Below are positions 7,028 to 14,520 of a stretch of DNA of 21,123 nucleotides, piece after piece. Position numbers and translations under genes: made by a program. Location: positions 1-21,123 of the forward strand of contig CAJATB010000017.1 in NCBI GenBank assembly GCA_903944755.1, given 5' to 3'. Position 1 is the stretch's first letter. Each line of letters starts with the position of its first letter. The DNA is from an uncultured Bacteroidota bacterium (GTDB taxonomy: Bacteria > Bacteroidota > Bacteroidia > Chitinophagales > Chitinophagaceae). The notes under the pieces are model-generated. The model worked only from the letters and a program-made list of their open reading frames with translations, had not been told where the DNA came from and searched no databases.

Positions 7028-8338
7028 ATGAAGGCAAGAACACTTAAAGAAAACAAAGTAAATATCATCACATTAGGTTGCAGTAAAAACTTAGTGGACA
7101 GTGAAATGTTAAGCGGTCAGTTGGTGGCTAATGACATTAACGTGGTGCACGAAAACAAAAAACTAGACCACAATATTGTAGTGGTAAATACCTGTGGTTT
7201 TATTGATAAGGCTAAAGAAGAAAGCGTAAACACCATATTGGACCAAGTAGCTTTAAAGAAAGCGGGAAAGTTAGACAAGGTATATGTAACAGGTTGTTTA
7301 AGTGAAAGGTACAGAGGGGATTTGGCTGCAGAAATACCTGAAGTAGACGCTTGGTTTGGTACCATGGAATTACCCTTAATGTTGAATCAGTTAAACGCTA
7401 ACTATAAAGCAGAATTATTAGGGGAGCGTTTGTTAAGTACTCCTTCACACTACGCCTATTTAAAAATAAGTGAAGGTTGTAACCGTACTTGTTCATTTTG
7501 TGCCATTCCTTTAATGCGCGGCCAACACGTAAGTAAAACCATTGAACAATTAGTGGACGAAGCAAAGGGATTGGTGAAAAAGGGAGTGAAGGAAGTAATG
7601 TTAATTGCACAGGAACTTACTTATTATGGTTTAGATATTTATAAGGAGCGTGCGTTACCAAAATTATTAAATGCTTTAGCGGACGTAGAAGGCTTGGTGT
7701 GGATACGTTTACACTATGCTTACCCTTCAAAATTCCCGTTGGAAGTATTGGATGTAATGCGTGAGCGAGACAATATCTGTAAATATATCGATATCCCATT
7801 GCAGCATGCTAGTAACAATATGTTAAAGGCAATGCATCGTAATATTACCCGTGAAGAAATGGGAGAACTAATTTATGAAATTAGAAAGCGTGTGCCAGGC
7901 ATAGCTATAAGGACCACTTTAATTGCAGGCTTCCCTGGTGAAACATTAGAAGATATTGAGGAATTGAAAGGTTTCCTACAAGAACACAAATTTGACCGTG
8001 TTGGTATATTTACTTACAGCCACGAGGAAAACACCAGTGCGCACGATTTAGTGGACGACGTGCCAGCCGAAGAAAAGCAACGCCGTGCCGAGGAAATCAT
8101 GGAAGTGCAGCAAGAAATTAGCTTAGAGAAAAACCAATTAAAGGAAGGCCAGGTATTAAAAGTATTGGTAGATAAGAAAGAAGCTGGTCGTTTTTTAGGA
8201 CGTACCGAATTTGATAGTGTAGAAGTAGACAATGAGGTAGTAATTAATACCACTAAGCGTTTAAAGCCAGGTGATTTTGTGATGGTAAAAATCACCAAAG
8301 CATACGACTATGATTTAGAGGGGGAACTAGTACCTTAA
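7028..8338 (+). CDS. rimO: Ribosomal protein S12 methylthiotransferase RimO
   Basis: Radical-SAM enzyme that adds a methylthio group to a conserved aspartate of ribosomal protein S12. Three parts are visible in the 436 residues. The N-terminal UPF0004 domain has Cys18, Cys56 and Cys90 for the auxiliary cluster. The radical-SAM core has Cys151-x3-Cys155-x2-Cys158 (SEGCNRTCSFCAIP). The C-terminal TRAM domain spans about 370-436. The opening ITLGCSKNLVDSE is typical of RimO; tRNA-modifying MiaB usually reads TxGCQMNxxDSE. The gene lies 21 nt behind prfC and is probably co-transcribed with it. A bidirectional terminator follows 25 nt after the stop. Confidence 0.96.
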   Translation: MKARTLKENKVNIITLGCSKNLVDSEMLSGQLVANDINVVHENKKLDHNIVVVNTCGFIDKAKEESVNTILDQVALKKAGKLDKVYVTGCLSERYRGDLAAEIPEVDAWFGTMELPLMLNQLNANYKAELLGERLLSTPSHYAYLKISEGCNRTCSFCAIPLMRGQHVSKTIEQLVDEAKGLVKKGVKEVMLIAQELTYYGLDIYKERALPKLLNALADVEGLVWIRLHYAYPSKFPLEVLDVMRERDNICKYIDIPLQHASNNMLKAMHRNITREEMGELIYEIRKRVPGIAIRTTLIAGFPGETLEDIEELKGFLQEHKFDRVGIFTYSHEENTSAHDLVDDVPAEEKQRRAEEIMEVQQEISLEKNQLKEGQVLKVLVDKKEAGRFLGRTEFDSVEVDNEVVINTTKRLKPGDFVMVKITKAYDYDLEGELVP

Positions 8339-8363
8339 TTGTAAGGTTATAGTTTTCATAATA

Positions 8364-8402
8364 CAAAAGAAGGTCGTATCTAATTAATACGACCTTCTTT
8401 TG
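8364..8402. terminator. Bidirectional rho-independent terminator
   Basis: A 16-bp perfect stem (8364-8379 with 8387-8402) has a 7-nt loop. The outer pairs are A/T-only on one side (CAAAAGAAGG / CCTTCTTTTG), so a U-rich tail forms in both directions. It lies between the convergent rimO and membrane hydroxylase genes and can end both transcripts. Confidence 0.88.
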
Positions 8403-8454
8403 ATATAGGGACTACTAGCTTATACTAGACTTACTAGGGAAGTGTTTTTAATAC

Positions 8455-9729
8455 CTAAGACCTAACAATTTTTAACTGGCTTGAAGGATCTAATTTTTCC
8501 ATTGTGAAATAGTAAACGGCAACGCTACTAAATATAAAGTAACCTACTAAAACTGGGGCAATGGCAGGGGATAAAGTATCCGACCCAAACCAATCACCGT
8601 TCGAAAAAATATAATAAATACAAGCCATATTTTTTACGCCTTCCATTATCCATGCAAATTTATTACGGTCCATGAATTCAGTTAATGCGTACACTTGAAT
8701 AAAAATAAAGGCACCGTAGTAAAATATATTACTATGTCCAATGCTTGCCACATTACCAAATAGGTAACTCACTAAAAGTAGCATGCAAAATAATTGTATC
8801 CATAAATAGATTTGTTTGCCTTTTGAAGCTGGGGTATTGTACTTTTCAAAATTGTAAACGTCTGTAATTTTTTCAATAGGGTATTTGTCTGCGACATCGG
8901 CTGGGCGCCATCCTAAAGGCATCAGCCAAATGCGAAACTTGTCTTTTACACTTTTTGTTCTCCAAGCGTCTTTAATTAATAACCACAAGTGCATGAAGTT
9001 TATTTTAATGGGGTTCCAAGTACTCACTGGCCTTGTTACACCATAAACAGCTGGCGTGTTGGCAAGTTCTTCTTGAAAGGTTCCAAAAAGCCTATCCCAA
9101 ACAATAAATACTTGACTATAATTCTTGTCTAAATATATTGGATTAATAGCATGATGCACTCGGTGATGTGATGGGGTAACAATAATGTATTCTAAAAAAC
9201 CCATTTTCCCAATATGCCTAGTGTGGTACCAAAATTGCGCGAATAAGTGAAGGGGTGCAACAATAGCAATTACTTTTTCAGGGACACCTAATAGTGCTGC
9301 TGGAAGTAATAATAATGTATAAATCCTGAATATTACAGAAATGCTTTGTCTTAATGCACAGGCTAAATTATATTCTTCACTACTGTGATGCACAATATGA
9401 TTATTCCAGAAAAAATTATACGTATGTGCTAAACGGTGCACCCAATAACCTGCAAAATCAAGTGCAATAAAAGCAATTAAATACAACACCCAGCTAGCTT
9501 TAATATGGATAATTGCTAGGTGATCTACAAGCCATCCGTAGCTAATTATTGCAATACTAATGCCTAAAACATCTTTAGTTGAATTAGTGATACCCGAACT
9601 TAAACTTGAAATCATATCTAGCGTACGTACAGTCTCAAATCCTTTCTTCCAACCATACCATTTTTCAAATAATACTAACAATAAAAATGCGGGCATAGCA
9701 ATTAGCAAAATTTTGCCATAGGTTTCCAT
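8455..9729 (-). CDS. AGMO-like sterol desaturase/fatty acid hydroxylase superfamily membrane protein
   Basis: A 424-residue polytopic membrane di-iron oxygenase. The superfamily's histidine boxes are intact: HRLAH (98-102), HIVHH (111-115), His161 and HTRH (169-172), and HHRVHH (188-193). The surrounding sequence (WVHRLAHTYNFFW, HHSSEEYNLACALRQS, DKNYSQVFIVWDRLFGTF) resembles animal alkylglycerol monooxygenase (AGMO/TMEM195), which cleaves ether lipids using tetrahydrobiopterin, more than bacterial sterol or carotenoid hydroxylases. Hydrophobic segments lie at about 6-22, 55-72, 79-95, 130-165 and 320-410. The AGMO resemblance is from memory, and the substrate here is unproven; an ether- or sphingolipid hydroxylase is the alternative. 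The gene faces rimO across a shared terminator and has a -7 promoter box about 35 nt upstream of the ATG. Confidence 0.85.
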   Translation of the reverse strand: METYGKILLIAMPAFLLLVLFEKWYGWKKGFETVRTLDMISSLSSGITNSTKDVLGISIAIISYGWLVDHLAIIHIKASWVLYLIAFIALDFAGYWVHRLAHTYNFFWNNHIVHHSSEEYNLACALRQSISVIFRIYTLLLLPAALLGVPEKVIAIVAPLHLFAQFWYHTRHIGKMGFLEYIIVTPSHHRVHHAINPIYLDKNYSQVFIVWDRLFGTFQEELANTPAVYGVTRPVSTWNPIKINFMHLWLLIKDAWRTKSVKDKFRIWLMPLGWRPADVADKYPIEKITDVYNFEKYNTPASKGKQIYLWIQLFCMLLLVSYLFGNVASIGHSNIFYYGAFIFIQVYALTEFMDRNKFAWIMEGVKNMACIYYIFSNGDWFGSDTLSPAIAPVLVGYFIFSSVAVYYFTMEKLDPSSQLKIVRS

Positions 9730-9765
9730 ATCTAATTATTTTGTGCTTTTAAACAAACGAGTATT

Positions 9766-9773
9766 CAAATATA
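9766..9773 (-). promoter_or_regulatory. Possible -7 promoter box of the membrane hydroxylase gene
   Basis: TATATTTG on the minus strand is an exact TAnnTTTG match ending 36 nt before the ATG at 9729. No TTTG box is found at the expected 18-21 nt spacing, so only half of the promoter is supported. Confidence 0.35.
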
Positions 9774-9961
9774 TTCATTTTACATCATGCTAGCTGTTTT
9801 GTGTAATAATCGATTGTTTTTCAGGCATTTTAGTGCATAATTAATTAGGTATTACAATACATTTTTCACGAAATTCGCATCTTATTAGGGCTTTTAGTGG
9901 AAGTAGTTATTGTAACCGATATTGTAGGGTAAATTGTCTGCTTAACTAGGGCGCCTTTTAA

Positions 9962-9992
9962 CTTGAACTGAGGAGGGATTGCCTTAACTTGG
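9962..9992 (+). promoter_or_regulatory. Possible promoter of bshC
   Basis: CTTG (9962-9965), a 19-nt spacer and TAACTTGG (9985-9992) each differ by one base from TTTG and TAnnTTTG. The leader to ATG 10044 would be about 45 nt. This is a weak candidate. Confidence 0.25.
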
Positions 9993-10043
9993 CATTTCAA
10001 TAATTGACTATAGTTTACCGGAGCTTAAAAGATATGACAGATA

Positions 10044-11648
10044 ATGAAATTTAGCGCTACCCAAATACCGTATCATTCCACTGGATTATTTTCAAAATTA
10101 GTGAATGACTATATAGAAGCTAAGCCATCGGCCTTAGCTTTTGCAAATTATGCGCCCAATTTAGAAGGAGTCGCAAAGGCAATTGAACAACGCAAGCATT
10201 TTTCTATTGATAGGAAGGTGTTGGTTAGTGTATTAGAAGAACAATATTCAAATATCGTACCTATTGAAGCAGTTAATGCCAATGTAGTATTATTAGGGGA
10301 AGAAAATACATTTGTAGTTACTACGGCACATCAGCCAAATATTTTCACTGGGCCGCTTTACTTTTTTTATAAAATCATTCATGCAATTGAATTAGCAGCC
10401 GATTTAAAAAAGCAGTTCCCGCAAAACAACTTTGTTCCTGTATATTATATGGGGTCCGAAGATGCTGATATTGATGAAGTGGGTAGTTTTTATTTAGATG
10501 GAGCAAAACATCAGTGGATTACAAAACAAACCGGGGCAATTGGTCGCATGAAAGTGGACGACGCCTTATTGGGTTTAATAAAAAATATTGAAGGGTTTTG
10601 GAGTGTAAAAAAACAGGGTGGAGAAGCGCTGGATAGTTTAAAGAACGCTTATAGTAAGGGTGCTACTATAAACCAAGCTACACTTAGTTTGGTACATGCT
10701 TATTTTGGGAAATATGGGCTAGTTGTATTGCAGCCCGACGATGTTAAACTAAAAGCGCAATTTATTCCTGTAATGGAAAAGGAATTGCTGTTACAATTCT
10801 CACAAAAAGCATTACAACCTACTATTACTAAATTAGCTGCAAGCTATCACGTGCAAACGGAAGGCAGGTTGTTAAACTTGTTTTATTTAAAGGACAACCT
10901 TCGTGCAAGAATAGAATTAGTTAATAATACTTATAAAATTGTTGATACTGATTTGGAATTTACGCAAGCTGAAATTATAGCTGAATTGCATGCTCACCCT
11001 GACAGGTTTAGCCCTAATGTTATTTTAAGAGGGGTATACCAAGAAACTATTTTGCCAGGTGTTGTATTTATTGGCGGCGGTGGTGAGTTAGCCTATTGGC
11101 TTGAATTAAAAAATGTATTCGATGAAGTAGGGGTTCATTATCCTGTATTACAATTAAGAAATTCCTTTTTATTTATTAAGGAAAAGCTTTGGGAACAGTG
11201 GACTGCATTAGGTTTCAACCATACTGACATATTCAAGCCTCTACTTGAATTAGAAGTCAAGTTGGTAAACAGTCATGCTAAAGAAAATATTTCCTTAATC
11301 CAGTTTAAAGAAAAACTTGCCGAACTATATATTGATATACAAGCTGAGGTTGTAAAAGTAGATCCTACTTTAGGCGAACATACTTTGAATTTGTCCGTTC
11401 AGTCAAATAAGAAATTAGTGGAGCTTGAAAAGAAAATGCTAAAAGCAGAAAAGCGTAAACAAGCAACCAATATCGAAAGGGTGCATAAAATTAAAAAGGA
11501 ATTATTTATTCAAGGTAGTATACAAGAACGTGTCGATAATTTTGCGCAGTGGGTAGGTGAATTTGGATGGGCTTGGGTGGATGCAATTTTAACCAATTCC
11601 AATACAATGGAACAAGGTTTTACTATTATTACTATTCAGAAAGAGTAA
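10044..11648 (+). CDS. bshC: Bacillithiol biosynthesis cysteine-adding enzyme BshC
   Basis: Probable last enzyme of bacillithiol synthesis, joining cysteine to glucosaminyl-malate; cytoplasmic. The 534 residues match the family length. The Rossmann-like core shows TTAHQPNIFTGPLYFFYK (93-110), corresponding to the TGQQPGxxTGPLY motif of Bacillus BshC, and VPVYYMGSEDADIDEV (131-146), corresponding to VPVFWMASEDHDxxE. The usual His of that second motif is Ala142 here. The C-terminal segment about 425-490 is charged and helical, as expected for the family's coiled coil. bshA and bshB are not in the window. The start at 10044 is overlapped by a six-codon ATG frame at 10034-10054 that is probably chance. 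The gene converges on purE with a 97-nt gap lacking a GC-rich terminator. Confidence 0.93.
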   Translation: MKFSATQIPYHSTGLFSKLVNDYIEAKPSALAFANYAPNLEGVAKAIEQRKHFSIDRKVLVSVLEEQYSNIVPIEAVNANVVLLGEENTFVVTTAHQPNIFTGPLYFFYKIIHAIELAADLKKQFPQNNFVPVYYMGSEDADIDEVGSFYLDGAKHQWITKQTGAIGRMKVDDALLGLIKNIEGFWSVKKQGGEALDSLKNAYSKGATINQATLSLVHAYFGKYGLVVLQPDDVKLKAQFIPVMEKELLLQFSQKALQPTITKLAASYHVQTEGRLLNLFYLKDNLRARIELVNNTYKIVDTDLEFTQAEIIAELHAHPDRFSPNVILRGVYQETILPGVVFIGGGGELAYWLELKNVFDEVGVHYPVLQLRNSFLFIKEKLWEQWTALGFNHTDIFKPLLELEVKLVNSHAKENISLIQFKEKLAELYIDIQAEVVKVDPTLGEHTLNLSVQSNKKLVELEKKMLKAEKRKQATNIERVHKIKKELFIQGSIQERVDNFAQWVGEFGWAWVDAILTNSNTMEQGFTIITIQKE

Positions 11649-11658
11649 AGTATAGGAT

Positions 11659-11702
11659 AAATTACTTTTAAAGTTTAGGCTAAATCACTTTTAAAATTTA
11701 GT
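11659..11702. repeat. Imperfect 21-bp direct repeat after bshC
   Basis: TAAATTACTTTTAAAGTTTAG (11659-11679) recurs as TAAATCACTTTTAAAATTTAG (11682-11702), with two mismatches and 23-bp spacing. It lies in the convergent gap between bshC and purE. It is probably a local duplication in AT-rich sequence; no function is evident. Confidence 0.7.
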
Positions 11703-11745
11703 TTATTAGGTTCAATAACTGGAATTAAGCTTAGTTAGCAGTAAA

Positions 11746-12264
11746 TTACTTGTCAAATTCATTACCGAATTGCTGCTTTAAATTTTCAACCTTGCCTAGT
11801 ACTTCAGTACCTAAATTTACTTTGTATGCATCCATTGCATTGCCTACTTTAGCGTCGGAACTGCCAATAATTTGAGCAGCTAGTAACCCTGCATTTTTTG
11901 CTCCATTTAAAGCAACGGTTGCAACGGGCACGCCGCTAGGCATTTGAAGAATGGATAAAACCGAATCCCAACCGTCAATAGAATTACTTGATTTTATAGG
12001 TACGCCAATTACAGGTAAACTTGTAATGGAAGCAATCATGCCAGGCAAATGGGCTGCGCCACCAGCGCCTGCAATAATTACTTTCAATCCTCTATTACGT
12101 GCTGATTTTGCGTAGTCAACCATTCTTTCTGGCGTCCTATGAGCCGACACTATCGTAAGTTCAAAAGGAATATTAAAGGTGTCCAAAGCCTCGGCAGCTG
12201 CTTGCATTATTGGCAAATCACTGTCGCTTCCCATTATTATCCCAACTATTGGAGGTGTGGTCAT
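11746..12264 (-). CDS. purE: N5-carboxyaminoimidazole ribonucleotide mutase PurE
   Basis: Purine biosynthesis enzyme converting N5-CAIR to CAIR; cytoplasmic and normally octameric. With the ATG at 12264 the protein has 172 residues, the standard class I length. The motif GSDSD is at 12-16, SAHRTPE at 40-46 with the catalytic-type His42, GAGGAAHLPG at 66-75, and the base-binding segment SNSIDGWDSVLSILQMPSGVPVATVAL follows. An in-frame start at 12333 would add 23 residues with no family counterpart and would overlap the fucosidase gene, so it is rejected. The 34-nt gap after the fucosidase contains no terminator, so purE may be read through from upstream or from an unseen promoter. purK is not in the window. 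Confidence 0.96.
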   Translation of the reverse strand: MTTPPIVGIIMGSDSDLPIMQAAAEALDTFNIPFELTIVSAHRTPERMVDYAKSARNRGLKVIIAGAGGAAHLPGMIASITSLPVIGVPIKSSNSIDGWDSVLSILQMPSGVPVATVALNGAKNAGLLAAQIIGSSDAKVGNAMDAYKVNLGTEVLGKVENLKQQFGNEFDK

Positions 12265-12298
12265 ATTATTGAATTTAATGCAATTTACACATTCGTGG

Positions 12299-13648
12299 TT
12301 AATTACTGAACAAATAGCCCGATATATCGCCAAGCACTGGAGTGGCTTTAGCTTCTTTAATTAATATTCGGAAGTATTTCAGCTTTTGAGTAGGGAAAGT
12401 GATGATCCTTTTATGGCCAATGGTAGTCCCTTTTGCTATGGGTTTAAATTGTTTAACCGTATTTCCACCTGATATTTCGAATGTAATAACGCGTTGACCG
12501 AAACTAAGTATTTCCTTTAATTGAATCGCATTAATGTCGACAGGTTCTTTTAAATGTATTTCAACACTATGCTTGGTTCTTAATACACGTGCATTTTTAA
12601 ACAAATCTGTCTTAAACGCGTCATTTTTAATACGTTTAAAATCCATCAAGGCTGCTGAATCCTGAGGTGCAAATAAGCCTTTTCTATTTGGGGGCACATT
12701 TAATAATAAATTACCTCCACGACCCACCGATTTAAGGTAAAGGTCAAATAAAGTTTTACCCGATTTTACAGTATTGTCTTCTTCCGCATGATAAAACCAA
12801 CCTTTTCTAATGGACACATCCGCCTCTGCTCCAATCCAATTTTTGCCATTAAAGTTACCACTGTTTAATGTGTCATTTTTTGGAGCACCTTCACCACGTT
12901 TAAATCCTGCGGTATCTAGTAAGTTCCAATTCGTTTCGCCAATAATGCCATTTTCGTTACCAATCCATCTTGCATGAGGGCCAATATCGCTAAATATAAC
13001 TAAATGAGGTTGATAAGCCAATGCGGAATCTTTGAACCTATTGAAATCGTAAATTTGTTTTTTACCATTTGGGCCTTCTCCATTTGCACCATCCCACCAT
13101 AGTTCAAAAAACTTTCCATAACCAGTAAGTAATTCCTTCATGGTTTGAATATAAATTTCATTGTATTCGGGAGTGCCATAAGCTGGATGGTTTCTATCCC
13201 ATGGTGAAATATATACACCCATTTCAATCCCTTCTTTTTTACATGCATCAGCTAACATTTTAACTACATCGCCTTTCCCATTCATCCATTTACTTTCGCG
13301 TACAGTGTGTTTGCTGAATTTACTTGGCCAAAGTGAAAAACCATCGTGGTGTTTAGCTGTAAGAATAATACCTTTTGCGCCGGACGCTTTTGCTATACGA
13401 GCCCATTGGTTACAATCAATAGCAGTTGGGTTAAATACATTAGGATCCTCGCTTCCATGCCCCCATTCTAAGTTGGTAAATGTATTAGGACCAAAATGAA
13501 TAAATAAATAAAATTCTTTTTCATGCCATTGCAATTGCACCTTAGTAGGCGTAGGCCCAAATTTAGTTTGCGCATGAACTTGAATAGTTTGAAAACTAAA
13601 TAGTATCGCGAAAAGTAGAATTGTAATTTTTTGCTTGAGATTATTCAT
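12299..13648 (-). CDS. Secreted alpha-L-fucosidase (GH29)
   Basis: Retaining glycosidase removing terminal alpha-L-fucose from glycans, exported from the cytoplasm. With the ATG at 13648 it has 449 residues; the TTG three codons further out is less likely. The signal peptide is residues 1-27: basic NLKQK, a hydrophobic run ILLFAILFSF, and cleavage after VHA or HAQ. The GH29 catalytic barrel follows: WHEKEFYLFIHFGPNTF (about 41-57), TAKHHDGFSLWPS (97-109), and ELWWDGANGEG with the nucleophile Asp186. The C-terminal part (about 350-449) looks like a beta-sandwich of the F5/8-type often fused to GH29. No SusC/SusD pair or other glycan genes adjoin it, so it is not in a classical polysaccharide-utilisation locus here; GH20 lies 6 kb away. 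Confidence 0.93.
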   Translation of the reverse strand: MNNLKQKITILLFAILFSFQTIQVHAQTKFGPTPTKVQLQWHEKEFYLFIHFGPNTFTNLEWGHGSEDPNVFNPTAIDCNQWARIAKASGAKGIILTAKHHDGFSLWPSKFSKHTVRESKWMNGKGDVVKMLADACKKEGIEMGVYISPWDRNHPAYGTPEYNEIYIQTMKELLTGYGKFFELWWDGANGEGPNGKKQIYDFNRFKDSALAYQPHLVIFSDIGPHARWIGNENGIIGETNWNLLDTAGFKRGEGAPKNDTLNSGNFNGKNWIGAEADVSIRKGWFYHAEEDNTVKSGKTLFDLYLKSVGRGGNLLLNVPPNRKGLFAPQDSAALMDFKRIKNDAFKTDLFKNARVLRTKHSVEIHLKEPVDINAIQLKEILSFGQRVITFEISGGNTVKQFKPIAKGTTIGHKRIITFPTQKLKYFRILIKEAKATPVLGDISGYLFSN

Positions 13649-13757
13649 GAAAAACAATTTAGTATAGTAGGTTGAAAAGTAGTTTAAGCATATACAATAT
13701 TCTGTTGCCTAGGGGCTTATGATATAATGTATGATTTAAAAAGCGTTGCCATTTTAT

Positions 13758-14480
13758 TTAATTTGTGAGAGCTCTTTTATACAATTGAATGGTGTTTTCT
13801 AATCCTAAATACAGCGCATCACAAATTAAAGCATGCCCTATACTTACTTCGTCAATATAAGGGATGGCTTTAATTAAATAGGCTAAGTTGGTTCTGTCTA
13901 AATCATGGCCTGCATTAATACCAAGCCCCAATTCTTTTGCAGCCGCCGCAGCTAGTATAATGGGTGCAATTGCAGTTTCTTTTTCGCCAGCTGCAAATTC
14001 TTTAGCATAGGATTCGGTATACAATTCAATACGGTCTGTGCCAGTTTTGGCCGCCGCTTTTACCATTTCAACACTAGGGTCAACAAAAATAGAAACGCGT
14101 ATACCGGCGTTATTAAAAACTGAAATGATTTCTTTTAAATAATTTAATTCCTTAATGGTATCCCAACCATGGTCGCTAGTTAATTGATTCAAGGTATCAG
14201 GAACTAAGGTTACTTGGGTAGGTTTATTTGCCAAAACCAAGTCTACGAATTTTTGTTCTTTAGGATTTCCTTCAATGTTGAACTCTGTAGTTACAATTTC
14301 CTTTAAATCATAAACATCTTGGTAGCGAATATGACGTTCGTCAGGACGGGGATGCACTGTAATGCCTTCCGCTCCAAAACGCTCACAATCTTTTGCGACT
14401 TGCAATAAATTGGGATTATTACCGCCACGGCTATTTCTTAATGTGGCTATTTTATTTATGTTAACACTTAAACGAGTCAT
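13758..14480 (-). CDS. pdxJ: Pyridoxine 5'-phosphate synthase PdxJ
   Basis: Final ring-forming step of DXP-dependent vitamin B6 synthesis, joining 1-deoxyxylulose 5-phosphate with 3-amino-2-oxopropyl phosphate. The ATG at 14480 gives 240 residues, the usual length. Further upstream in-frame starts would add 29 residues with no family match and run through the promoter region. Motifs are GITVHPRPDERHI (39-51), with catalytic-type His43, NIEGNPKEQ near 72-80, and the late GINAGHDLD and SIGHALI segments. The N-terminal motif reads NINKIATLR, where E. coli has NIDHIATLR; the His is Lys10 here. The gene is divergent from the UbiD gene across only 40 bp, with predicted -7 boxes of both genes inside. 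Confidence 0.96.
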   Translation of the reverse strand: MTRLSVNINKIATLRNSRGGNNPNLLQVAKDCERFGAEGITVHPRPDERHIRYQDVYDLKEIVTTEFNIEGNPKEQKFVDLVLANKPTQVTLVPDTLNQLTSDHGWDTIKELNYLKEIISVFNNAGIRVSIFVDPSVEMVKAAAKTGTDRIELYTESYAKEFAAGEKETAIAPIILAAAAAKELGLGINAGHDLDRTNLAYLIKAIPYIDEVSIGHALICDALYLGLENTIQLYKRALTN

Positions 14481-14494
14481 AGGCGAATTTAAGT

Positions 14495-14502
14495 TATTTT
14501 TG
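14495..14502 (+). promoter_or_regulatory. -7 promoter box of the UbiD-family gene
   Basis: TATTTTTG matches TAnnTTTG exactly and ends 18 nt before ATG 14521, so the leader would be about 13 nt. No TTTG is present at the -33 position, which would lie inside the pdxJ start region. Confidence 0.42.
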
Positions 14503-14507
14503 TAACT

Positions 14508-14515
14508 CAAATACA
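14508..14515 (-). promoter_or_regulatory. Possible -7 promoter box of pdxJ
   Basis: The minus strand reads TGTATTTG, one mismatch from TAnnTTTG, ending 27 nt before the pdxJ ATG. With the plus-strand box at 14495-14502, the two transcripts would start facing each other within a few bases. Confidence 0.3.
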
Positions 14516-14520
14516 CGATC

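Larger units (their letters stand above)
9730..10043. other. 314-bp intergenic region between divergent genes
   Basis: This region lies between the minus-strand membrane hydroxylase and plus-strand bshC. It holds candidate promoter boxes for both genes (listed separately) and no convincing hairpin, repeat or RNA. The longest ATG frame noted (9787-9840, 17 codons) has no support. Confidence 0.6.

Noticed and set aside
9787..9840. 17-codon frame in the hydroxylase/bshC gap
   Set aside because: Too short, no recognisable features and no ribosome-binding site.
10034..10054. Six-codon ATG frame overlapping the bshC start
   Set aside because: Could be a regulatory upstream frame, but nothing in its sequence or a ribosome-binding site supports translation.
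12265..12333. 23-residue N-terminal extension of PurE
   Set aside because: It overlaps the fucosidase coding end, has no counterpart in PurE, and the internal ATG gives the normal length.
13305..13499. Open frame antisense to the fucosidase, and similar frames antisense to lpdA, prfC, rimO and UbiD
   Set aside because: Shadows of strongly supported genes on the opposite strand, with no family resemblance of their own.
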